Assembly: GCA_023846275.1 (NCBI GenBank)
Contig: CM043865.1
Coordinates: 32,192,412-32,256,411, forward strand
DNA: 64,000 nucleotides
From: Vanilla planifolia
Lineage: Eukaryota > Streptophyta > Magnoliopsida > Asparagales > Orchidaceae
Reading direction: 5' to 3'
In this document: one piece after another, positions 25,301 through 37,300 of the stretch
How the letters are laid out: every line of letters begins with the position of its first letter
Numbering within the stretch: the first letter of the stretch is position 1
Made by a program: the position numbers and the translations under genes
The notes under the pieces: generated by a model
Database searches by the model: none
Told to the model about the DNA's origin: nothing
Seen by the model: only the letters and a program-made list of their open reading frames with translations

Positions 25301-28300
25301 AAAATTATTACATATAAAAAATGAATATTTTCTAATAAATGTGACATACATTATGTAAACAATGAAAGAAATAAGAGAAAAAGAAAGACAGAAAGAGCTT
25401 CTTAGAGCCATTAAATAAACAAACTGAATAACAATGATATAAATTAATTATTAATTTTATAAAATACTATTATAGAATGTGATGTAATATAATCTGAGCA
25501 TATTATACGACATAAATTTATATGCATATATTCTAATCTATGAAATAACCTATTATTATAAAATATACATATATATATATATTCGTATATATGTTACAAG
25601 TATGAGAATATCAAATAAAAAAGAAAAAGCAATGAAATAAAAAAGAGAAAAATAAGAGAGAATAATTAACTAAATCAATATGATAATTTATAAGATCATA
25701 AGAATGATGAAAACAACTTTTTCTCTAAGGCCTTATCTTATGATTGCTTAATACGATAAGATGACCCCTACTGTTATGCTTTGGTACTGGGCAACAATAG
25801 ACAAAGACCTGTTATTATTAATACTCTATATAGGGAGATGTTAAGTGGTGGTTCCGCAACAAACATATCATCTAACCTTATTCTTACTGTTTTAAATGCC
25901 TCGGTGCTAAGCATGAAAAGCAAGGACCCATTTCTATTAGTATTTTGGTACAGACTGATGGTGACAATATATGTAACTTTATTGGCTTAGTCAATTGTCG
26001 ATAAAAGTCTTGAGATATGATTGATAACATAGAGATATGATATAAGTTCTCATGAAATAGAGATAGTGATCATATAAAAAAAAACTAAGACTAATAAAAA
26101 AAGAAAAAAAAGATAAAATAATAAAAAAAATACTCTATGATATTAGTACTACATAATGACTAAGCATACATAAATATAATGCATAGAAACACATATATAT
26201 TAATTCAACAAATATATTTTTTTATCTTATGCATTCCTATTTATTGCTTCATTCTTATTTTCTTACTACATACTATGATTTAATATTGCTTCATTTGCTT
26301 GTAACTAACAGTTTTCTTGCTGCACATATTATGCTCATAACTACTTATATTACAATATAAGATTCAAATATACATAATTTTAGAGGGTTTTTAAAGATTG
26401 TGGCATAAGATTGAGTGAAAGAGAGAGAGAGAGAAAGAGAAATAATATTTTTACCTTGAGGTTCTATAAGATGCTTGTATAGAAGAATTTTGTGTTGTAT
26501 ATATATGATAGATTTATATAAAAATATTATTTTAGAAGGATATTTTTATCTTGAGAACTCTATGAGATGTTTGTATAAGAAAACTTTGTAATGCATATGT
26601 ATGAAAGATGTTATAAAAATATTATTTCAGCTTTTGCTTTTATATGACAACCTTGAGAATTCTGCATGGTGATTTATGCAATTATTTCAATCGTTGTAAT
26701 TTATGGATTTGCAAAATTTCTCGTCACCTTCGCCCAATTTTATATAGTATCTGCAAAATCTTTGTTGCATGCTATAATTTTACTTGGCATTTTGGTAGTT
26801 ATATTTTTTTATTTGGTTTAATTAATGTTATGCCAAGTGGGGCGTGAATCCAAGGGTTCAACAAAAAGAAATGCCAAAAATTAACAAAAATGTTAGCCAA
26901 GTTCAATTACTAAGAAATAAGAAAATCTCGATGGTTTAAGTTCAATAAAAAATTCAGATTCAAGGAGATGTAACTTGAGAAGTTAAAAAAGAGATGTTAA
27001 ATAAATACCTCAAAATATTTTCAATTTAAAAAAAATTTAGAAAACGAGGATAATTGTCAAGCCTAAAAGTTGTTTATAGTTAATTATGAGCATTTGATGT
27101 CCAAATATATACAATTATCTTTTAGCTATCTAAAGTAAAGATTTTTATGTGCTTCATATAATCTAAAATGTATTTCTCAAGTTGTTTGTTAAATAAAGCA
27201 AAAAAGTAAAGAACTCCAAATTTTAAAAATAATTATATTTTAGAAAAACGAATGTTCAGATGAGTCGAAAAATAATAATTTCATTGAAATTAAAACTCAA
27301 TTATAATTTTGATAAATTTTTGAATAAGTTGATTGAGCTCTTAAAGAGGAACATATTCCCTTAAAAGATGCCAAGCAAAAGAAATAGTGTGAGAAAAGAG
27401 AGAGTAAACGAGAACGTGGGAGTCACTGGGTAGTAAAGCATAGCTAAGAAGAGCTATAGTTGGAATCAAAAGAAAAGGAGCAGAGAAAAAAGGAAATGTT
27501 GGCAGAAAGGAAGGCAATTCAAGAAAGGTGATAAGTTTTTCTAAAACTAAGGTTGAATTTGTTTTTTCCCAATTTGTGGTGATACAAAGTAGATAATCAA
27601 AAGTAATTCATAGATTCTAAGCTTAGCAAATTGTTAGAACGAGGATGAAATGGTTTGTGAGGAAGGAATCTACCAATAATGGTATTTTGGAGGAGCATTT
27701 ATGGTACGACGTTCGATTGACCTAAACCAAAAATTTAGACCAACTGTTTGATTAGTTTAATATCATATTTGTTGGCCATAAAACAGAAAAAATAAACTTG
27801 CCATTCACTCCATATCATGATAGAATCAATTTTCAAGAAAATACATGGAATAAATAAAATCAGATTCAAATGTTGTTTTCAATGGCTCTATGAGTTAATC
27901 TTGAGATGTCAAAAAGCACTTTTGAAAAAGAAATGTAAAAAATGTATTAAAATTGGTTTCATTTTGTGAGCAAGAATCATTTGTTTGGCTTTTGTACTTT
28001 TGAGTGTGCTTTTAAAAAGTGAAGTGCAAAACTGAGCTTGATATTTACTGTAATGGCGTTAACATATACTTATAATGTTAAGAATAAAAACTATGTATGG
28101 CTCAGTCATGAAAGGAACGTCTGTCATATATTAGGCAATGTTCTAAGATAAATGGGAAATAAAAATCAATATCTCAACAGAATAATGTGGTGAACATCGA
28201 AAAACCAGCACCAAAAAATTCTCAGGTTGCACTCAGGACAAACACAATGTAAAATGAAAAAAAGCCATGCACAAAGATCAAACATGAATTAGTGTGAAGC

Positions 28301-31300
28301 AATAAAATGAGCAAAGAAATAATGCCAACCTTTAACTCCCTAATCTTCTCTTGGAGGTTATCATTCGACTCTTTGAGCTTTTCAGCTTCAGAGCGTAGCT
28401 GATTCACCATTCGGGTGGCATCATTGAGGATAGCTGCTTTGTCCATTTTTGGTGGCTTTCCAGGATCAAGGATGGACCCCAACTCCAGGAATCTATGTTA
28501 CATAGAGAATAAAAGATAAGCAATGAATGGCTGAGTATTTGGAAAGCATGGTATTGTATAATAAGGCATCATACTTGTCATTCAATCTATCCCTCCTCAT
28601 TTTTTCCCGGCAAGCTTTGGATCCTGGCTGGCTGGATGATTCCAACCTCACACTGCTAGGAAATAACCAATAATCACAAAATTGAAAGCATGAAAGAGAT
28701 TCGAGATAATAACAAAATGAGCTGCAAATAACAAAGATGAAGATTTGGACCGTTTACGGGATCCTTGTTCCTTGAAGACCTCCTTTTCCATGTAAGAGCC
28801 ATCCATTGCCAGGCTGGAACATGAAATTCATGCGTTCATGTCAGAAATATAAGTTTTAGTAACAAAAGCCCAAGATGAAATAAAGTATAAGTTGATTAAA
28901 ATTGAAGAATATCAAGTAAACATAAAATCAAAGATGAATCAACTATTTTCCAAAGTGAGAAGTAAAGCTCCAAAAATTGTAAATAAAATCTATGGAAACT
29001 AGTAAGGGCATAATAAACCTATTAACTGACCAGTACTATGATAACAAGCAAATCCTGCAAGCAAAATGCAACAAATAGAAAAATGAATAAAAAATTTTCT
29101 TGAACAAGCCTACAACAATGCTTGCAATTAATAATTAAAGGACAGCTTAACTTCCATTCTAAAAACGACAAAATTGGAAGACTACACATACGTAATGGCA
29201 ATAGTGCATTGGTTATAATCCCTTGTTTTTCCATAATGGGGATCAATGTAAAAAACCTAAGGCTTTAACCTTTAGCTACACTTATAACATCAACCTAAAT
29301 TACTAGATTGAATATGGCAAAACTTGGATGCATACCAAGTTATATATAATAAACTCTAAGTGGAGTATAATAACAAAGCAGTCAAAATCATTAATATGCT
29401 AATTCAAATTTATACAAAAACAGCATGCAACAACATGATGAAAATAGTAAGGAGAGGAATGAAACCAAAATCCAATGGAAAAGCACCAGACAAAAATAAG
29501 CTGCACCACAAAGAAATATCAGCAATGTGGCGTAGCACAAGCAGAACCACCTTTATCCTCTAATGGGGAGGTCAATGATTCAAATGCAAGCCTTTTTCTC
29601 AACTTCTTCGCCCATTAAACACCCAAGTAAGGGTTAAACTTTATAATTCTTATGATTGCATTTGATTCCCATGGCTTGGTTCTCAAGTGTAGGATAGCTC
29701 ATATAATTGTGTCTGAACCAAAAATATTCATAGTGGAAACATTTAGAAGTTAAGATTCTTGGACTACCTCAAGAAAATCAAATGCATGACGCACTTTTGT
29801 CATGAGCGGGACTTCAGAGTTAGAAGTAGATGAGTGAAAAGTGGCTAGAGCTTGAGCAGAAGTATATTATACTACACTGCAGTATACGTCCTCTCCAACA
29901 AGGCGAGCAATCTTTCAGTTCCCTAGTCCAAGTATGCTAGATTTCTGTCCCATTCTAGACCAAGCCAATTTTGCTTTGCATCTCTTGTGATTCACCAAGC
30001 CACCAAGGGGCTTTTGTGTGTGGATGCACCCTTCGAGAACTTCTGAAGTAGGGGATCATTTCCTCCACCACTTGCATGTGCTTCTTGATTTCATCCAATG
30101 GTGGAGAATGGTCCAACAAAATACATCTACCAAGGGGCACTTCTACTTCGCTTAAGGAGAAAAAACAGAAATTTTGTGCTACACTTGTCAAGGCTTTCCC
30201 AGTGTCAAGAGGCATCACACTTCTTAAGAACTAGATCTCCAATCTTGAAAGGATTTTTTTTTTTATACACTTGCTATTATACTTTTTCATGCTCCACTTT
30301 TTGTTCAATTACTTGAGATGAACCGAGAGACATTTCTCTTCCAATAAATCAAGTTCTAGCACTGGGTCTTCCTCATTGGATGACTGAGCTTCTAGCACAC
30401 TGTTTCATTTTAAGTCTTTCAAACTCAATAAGTACAATGATTGATCTCAAATAAAAGCCTTGATTTGGATCCGTAGGCTAGAGAAAAATGTGAATCACCC
30501 ACTTACACTTCTTATCATCTAAAAGAGGCTATAGAGTCTTAAGAGGGCTTTTGTTTATTATTTTGGCTTGATCATTTGTTATTGGATGAACAATGAGATG
30601 TAGTTGTGATGGTAAACATACTTTTAAAGAATTCTCACAGCTCTTTGACTTCAAACATTGTTGCATTATCATTGATAATGGTTGAAGAAACTCCGAACCT
30701 ACTGGAGATACCCACAGGAATCTTCGAACCTCAAAGGTGCTTCTATTAACAAACAGTTTTTTTAAAGCTGTGTTGATGTTGATTATGGATCTAAGAGAAA
30801 TATAGCAAAACTTTACTTTATTGAGAACTTAAGGAGGGTATGAAGAGTAGAAGGAAAAAAGAGGGAACTTGGAATACTCATAAATCGAGAATGACCAAAG
30901 AAGAAAGAAAAAGAGAGAAAGAATGAGCTCTCCACAAAGGAAAAATAGGCTATAGTGAACTGAAATGGAGTAACTTGAAGTTATTTAGAGTTGAACTTCC
31001 TTAAACTACACCCTTGGGGGCTTCTCCACAAAGAAAAAATAGGTTATAATGAACTGGCATGAAGTAACTTGAAATTACCTAGAGTTAAAGTCCCTTGAAC
31101 AAATGACCTATCGACCCTTGAACAAATGACTTATCATCAATCCATACTGATGCTAAAAATGGATCCAAGGGAAAAGCAAAACTTACTTTATCAAGAACTT
31201 AAAGAGGACTTAATGAGTAGAAGGAGAGAGGAAACTTAGAATCCTCATAGGTCAAGAATGACCAAAAAAAAAAAACGAAAAGAGAGAGAAAGAGCTCTCC

Positions 31301-34300
31301 ACGAAGGGAAAATAAGCTATAGTAGATTGGAATAAAGTAACTCTAAGTTACCTAGAGTTGAACTCTCCTAAACTAGACCATTGATAATCTATTAATAGCT
31401 GATGAAATAAATGGCATGCATAAATTACAACTATCATTTTATTATTTTTTTATAGTGGTTTAACTGCTTAAGGCTAATATGTGACATGACCAAGTTAATT
31501 ATAACCTCAAATAAAACTTCAACTATTAATGACATAACATAATCAATTATAACAATTAAGTGAGAACTCAATTATTAAAAAATTTGAATCCCACATATCG
31601 TGTGCTTGTCTAAATAAGCATTCTATTCTAACACAGGGTAAAGTTTGGATAAGTTGACTTCAAAGGAACAATCTCCAAAAACTAGCCTCGGGGTCTGTCT
31701 CCACGAAAGACTAACCTTAGAAGTTTGGCCTTGAGAAACTAGCCTCAAGTGGCTGTCCTCAAGCAATTAGCCTAAAAGTTTCCATGTGGTTGCATTCTGA
31801 ACCAATAATTGAAATTCAATAAGTTAATTTTTGCATTTTTAATTAAACCACAAGAAGTCACTTCTTTCCACTTTGTGCTAATGAATGGACCATGGAAGTT
31901 CATGCCTTGATTGAGAAGATACAAATATCACTTTCATTTCACATGAAAGAGGAGCATGAGTCTAACAATTTTTGCATCTTCTTACAAACTAAGCAATGTC
32001 TTTTTACATGATTAGACAAAAGAATCCTTGAAGTGTAACCTACAAGACCAAACTAGGATTAGATATCACCACACTCTCATGAATGAACTACTTAATAATG
32101 TCCTGGACTACTAAAGGATGTATATAGTTGAGAAAGGGTCGAGATAGGATTTTTTTGTATAACAACGCTTCAACCATAACTTATCCTTGAACCTAATACT
32201 TGACCCTCCTTACATCGAACTTCCGAGAGGAAAGAACCCCTGACTTGAAATAAGCTTCAAGAAGGTCCATTCAATAAAGAGGTCTCTTGAATTGATGAAC
32301 CAAAAGGCCTTGATCAAGAAGGTTCACTCAATAAAAAGGCCTCTTGAGTTGATGAACCAAAAGGCCATGAAGCTCAATGCTCGGCTTCTCGAGAGGAATG
32401 AAAATTCCTAGGGGTCTCCATAATAGCTCAATAAATTAGTGTCTTGATTTTGCACCCAAGTGTTTTGGACTAAATCTACTTGGTTGAACTTCTAAAAAAG
32501 AGAGTTTGAGCTAATAATCAACCTCTACAGTTAAATCCTTGGTTTTTTTTTTTTTTTTTGTTCAAACATGCCATTGACTTAGTTGATAACTAGCTAAGAG
32601 TGACTAAAGATTACTGGGCTTATGACTTATAGCTTTAAAGCAGACTTAGGACCAACAATCAAGATTTTGTTCTCAACTTGATTGTTCGTAATAGGGAATG
32701 CAATTTGAATAACTCCTTTTAGTTTGACCTTCTCAAAATTGAGATAAACAAATCCGGCTCCACAAGAATTTTCCTCAAATGCACCACTGACAAATAGTTG
32801 TCAAGTGTTTTCAAAGTGAAGAAAGTCATGTTTTAAAAGAGCTCCTTTTATCAAAAAATGAGTTAGTACTCCAAAATTTATAGATGGCAAAGAGCAAAGT
32901 TGATTTCAAGTTCGTTAAGCTCAATCACCCACTTGATTTTATACGCAACTTGATTGTTGATAATAGGGAATGCAAATTCGAATACATCCTTTTAGTCTAA
33001 CTTTCTCTGAATTGAGAAGAACAAACCAACCCCACAAAAATTTTCATCAAATACATCATGACAAACATTTACCAAGTGTTTTCAAGTGAAGCAAGCTATG
33101 TCTTGAAAGAGTCCTCTTTCAGCAAAAAATCAACTAGTACTTGAGATTTTAGAGATAAAAAGGTAAAAAGTTGATTTCAAATTCACTAAGCTCAATCACC
33201 TACTTTTGTAGTCTACCTGAAATTTTCATTGACTGGAGAATATGCTTCAATGGTTGGTCAATAGTCACATTTATGTTGCAAGCTTGAAAATATTCACGTA
33301 GTCAAGGAATTGGCATTATCAATGCAAAAGCCAGCTTCCTAAGAGATGAATCTTTCAAAGTATGATAAATGTAATAAATGGGATACCAAATGTCCTTAAA
33401 TTCTTTAATTAGAACAAAGTTAATCGCTGAGTTGGATGCAACAAAACATATGAACAAAGGTTCCCTTAAGACCACACTACTTAGAAATAAAGATAAGCTT
33501 TAACTTTTTGAAAAGCATATTTAGATCTCCGATCCACTAAATTATAGACTTGTTGCATAGCACTTAAAGAATAATTGAGTTTTGTTTGCTTCAATTGAAA
33601 ATAAATCTATTAAGCCCTACAATTCATTCAACTACAAGTTGAGCTTATTGATGAATTTTAAGAGATGGGATGTTCACCAAACCTTCGATTTTATTTGGAT
33701 TAGCTTGAATTCCTTTCACTAATATAATGAAACCATGGAACTTTCCTAGCAGTGCACCAAAGTGCATTTTAAAAGATTTAGCCTTATATTGAACTTTTTA
33801 CAAATTTTAAAAATTTCATTCAAATAACAAATATGAGCATCAATGGATTTGTTTTTGACTAAAAGACCATCAATTTAGGCCTTTAGATTTCTACCTCTCT
33901 TTAAAAAACAGAATCAAATCATCTTTTAGTAAGAAGTTCTAACATTCTTCAAACCAAAGGGCATTATAGTATAACAGGACATTTTAAAGCTGGTGATGTA
34001 GAAGATTCTTTCCTCATCATCTTTAGCCATTTTAATCTAATTATAGTAAAAAAAACAAACAAGAAGCTAAAACAATTAAAACCAGTGGCTCGATCCACAA
34101 GATCATTAATATAAGGAAGACAATAAGAATCCTTTGGAATCTATCCATGCACATAACCAAAGTGCTAGTGACAACTAAAGAATGGCAAGTCAATTGAAGC
34201 CATGAAGTCCTAGAGAAAGTACATAAAGAAATCTCCATCCATTTTCTTTAACTAACAACAAGAATTACAAACAAAAAAGTTCATTTTCTTTCACTAACAA

Positions 34301-37300
34301 CAAGAATTACAAACAAAAAAAAGATAAAGATGCATTATGATGTCAAAAAAGGTTTGTTACATGAGCAAAAAGCACCATTAGACTTTGACACATAAATTTA
34401 GGGTATGTGAGAAAAAGGTCGAACATTGTTTGGTAATTGAAGTTTGTACATGAATACACACTAATAAAATTGATCTTTGTGAGTAATATATATTTAGGAT
34501 GCATAAAAGAAGTGGCATCGATATTATGTTCATAGCACCAAAAATGCATTCAATTATGTTCATTTAGCTCTTGTTCCATGAAAGAGTGGTGCATGAATTA
34601 TACTTTCCATTACTTTTTTTGAAAAAAAATAACATTTGAAAGCCAATCAAGGTAGTAAATGAGACAAATAAAGTTTGCCTTGAGTCTAAAGATAGTCTTT
34701 TAAAACAGACAAACTTTTGAGGCTAAAAACACACTTTAACAAACAGCTATAACATGGAGATTAATTTTAAGTGTTACGACATAGAATTTATTCTTGGCAT
34801 GTCAAATGGTGTCCAAGTAAAACTATCAGCTTAGCCAAAAGATTGAGGGTGACCTTCCTTTCATATTTATTCAAATCAATAAAGATATTTACAATTTTTT
34901 TTCACCCAAAAAATCAAGAAGGAAAGAGATGCACAAAGAGATAAAATTTATTAGCACTATGTCTTGAAGCTCAATAGGTGAGGTTGAAAGCTCAACAATG
35001 ATCTTTGTAATGTTTAGATAGCATCAACTTGAAATGCAAGTCTCGTTGAACTTAAATGACACTAATGGGGGAGTTAAATTTTATGCATTGGTGAGACATG
35101 AAAACTGTCATCCCAAAACTATTCATGATAGGTCTACCCAAGATGATACCATAAGAGAATAAAACAACTACTACAACTAGGAAGTCAATTATATGCATCA
35201 CTAAATTACAGGAATTTTTGCATGTCAGAGGATGTGTGATGGTCTCTTTTGGTTGGTTGCGTCTCCTAAGAAGCTAGTTAAGGATCTCATAAAAGAAAGA
35301 AGATGACTTCAACTAATACCTATCTTATCAAGGGCATCAAGGAACAAAAAATCTACAAAATTGTAGATGTTGATCAGCATTCTGCAAACTTCAATATTTG
35401 TAATCAATCCAAAGATAATTATTGCATCAACAAAAGAGTTCAAAAGGGAGATAGATCTTTTGAGTGAAAGACTATTAAAGCTAGATACCTATCTTGTCAA
35501 GGGCATAAAGGAATACGTCAGGAAGATAGACCTTTTGAGCCAAAGACTATTAATGCTTGATTGGAAACTAAATGAGGCTTGGATTCACTTTGCATCAGAG
35601 GAGATGGTGCCTTCCTTTTTGAGCCATCAATTAACATGAAAAAGAACTCTTCTTCATTGACATAACAAATATATCAATCAAAATTTTCTTGAAGCAATCT
35701 TGGATGGAAATAGACAAGGGACTTCTAAAAATCACCAAGTTGTAGCAACTTAATGAGAATCACTCTATTAAGCTGAGAATCTTCTTAATCTACCTCTTTA
35801 AAGAGAGTCTTTAAAATACTAAAAAAATATACGAAGATACTCACTCTTAAACAAGCTCAAGTTGAGTAACTCAAAAATTTTCTTGGGTCATATGCAATTA
35901 ACAAAAGTAGAAATAAACATCCTCTGGAACTAATCGAAGGATGAAATGAATCTAGGAGATAGTTTTACAAAACCATTCAAAAGTAATGTATTTAAAAAAA
36001 ATTAGACAAAATTTTGCATTTGACATACCCACTAATGACATGCAAGCTTGCTATGGTTTCAAATTCTCTAAGAAAAACATAAACATCCAAAATACCAAAA
36101 ATGAAAATGGAGGATGACAATTATAGTTAGGTGATTGAGGAGTGGAAAGAATTTATTCTAGGGGAGGAAAGATCTCTTCTATTGTGTGTAGTTGCATCAA
36201 TACACACATAGAAAGTGAAATTCTTCGTCAGAGCACTATGGAAGTCTTGCCAAAGCTACATGGGGTGAAATATAAGGTTGATGACTAAAAGGATGAAGTG
36301 GTGAAACTAGTGAAGCTTGAAATCTTGACCAAATGAAGAAAGAAATAAAAGTAAGATTAGAACTAGAAGGTATGGAGTAGTAAGAAGTTGGTACTATATA
36401 CACCAAAGGACAATGAGAGGTTGACGAAACTAGCCCTTTATAAAAGGTGGTGAGGTGAAGAGGCTTTGGTGCTACTAGAATTGTTATCTAAGTTTTAGAG
36501 GCAGAGATAAAGTAACAATGATCAAGAGATAAGTGATCTGTTAAAGGCTTAAAAAGGACAATTGATGCTTGTATTGCTCCACAATTACAGAAGGACAAGT
36601 GGAGGGTGCTTTCATGAAGCATTTCATCTGCTACAATAAAAAGCTATAATGGACTAGGTTTGCTCAATTTAAGTAACATAGAATTTCTAAGAGTTAAATT
36701 GTCATAAATTATGCCATTTGGGATCTATCTATGACTAATGAGATAGATGATGAATGCTAACTTCATTTTTGCACATGAAGAATTATAGTTATTATTTTAC
36801 CACTCAGATATAATAGTCAAACTGTAAGCGATTTATACATGTTTCTTGCTAATATAGTCAACTTACTTATAAACATCAAGTACAAGCTTCAACCACTAAT
36901 GACATGATAGAATCAGTAACAATCACCAAATTGTCACAATTCGGAGTGATGAATTTAAATCTCAATTGTCTAATGCTTGTCTACATAACCTAAATCAACT
37001 CTAATGAAGAGTGAAGCCTTGACAGAAGGCAATTCAGTAATGGTTGAGCCAAACTCATAAACCTCAATGGTTTGACTTCAAAGGTTTGGCTTCAAAGACT
37101 CGACCTCGAGGGACTTGAGCCCAAATCGCTAATATTTGTCACATGTCTATGCTCTAAAGCCAGCTGAAAATTAATAGGTTAATTATTGCGTCTTTAGAGG
37201 GGTAAGTTGAAAGCAAGAAATCAAATTGAGCCCTCCTTCCCACTTGCATATCATTGGAGCATTTCCAGCTCGCTAGATATCTTGTAATTGAACCTTCTTC

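Larger units (their letters stand above)
13322..28329 (-). other. bHLH gene intron 4, 15.0 kb, filled with nested retrotransposons
   Basis: Donor K|GTTGGC at 28329 and acceptor TTTTCAG at 13322. It contains a matched pair of about 0.4 kb repeats close to both ends, a decayed chromovirus-like gypsy element (15.2-22.2 kb), a second LINE inside that element, and several small tandem repeats. Both large elements lie antisense to the gene. Confidence 0.88.
29950..37210 (-). mobile_element. Degenerate Ty3/gypsy retrotransposon (Tat-like), minus strand
   Basis: Reading the minus strand from high to low coordinates gives an LTR-like block (37.2-36.6 kb), a gag-like region, protease (about 35.1 kb), reverse transcriptase (34.0 kb), RNase H (33.2-32.7 kb) and integrase (32.1 and 30.7-30.0 kb). 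The RNase H carries a form of the ATNNEAEYEAL motif that marks the archaeal-type RNase H of the Tat lineage. An LTR-like block separates the two integrase parts. Many stops show a very old copy. Confidence 0.78.

Noticed and set aside
25781-25990. Possible CACTA subterminal repeat region ('ttggtac', 'ttagta' words)
   Set aside because: The words are few, the order is unclear and no terminal inverted repeat was found, so it is not called.
35367-35639. Plus-strand ORF of 90 codons with internal repeats
   Set aside because: The repeats are local DNA duplications inside a minus-strand gypsy element; the ORF is an artefact.
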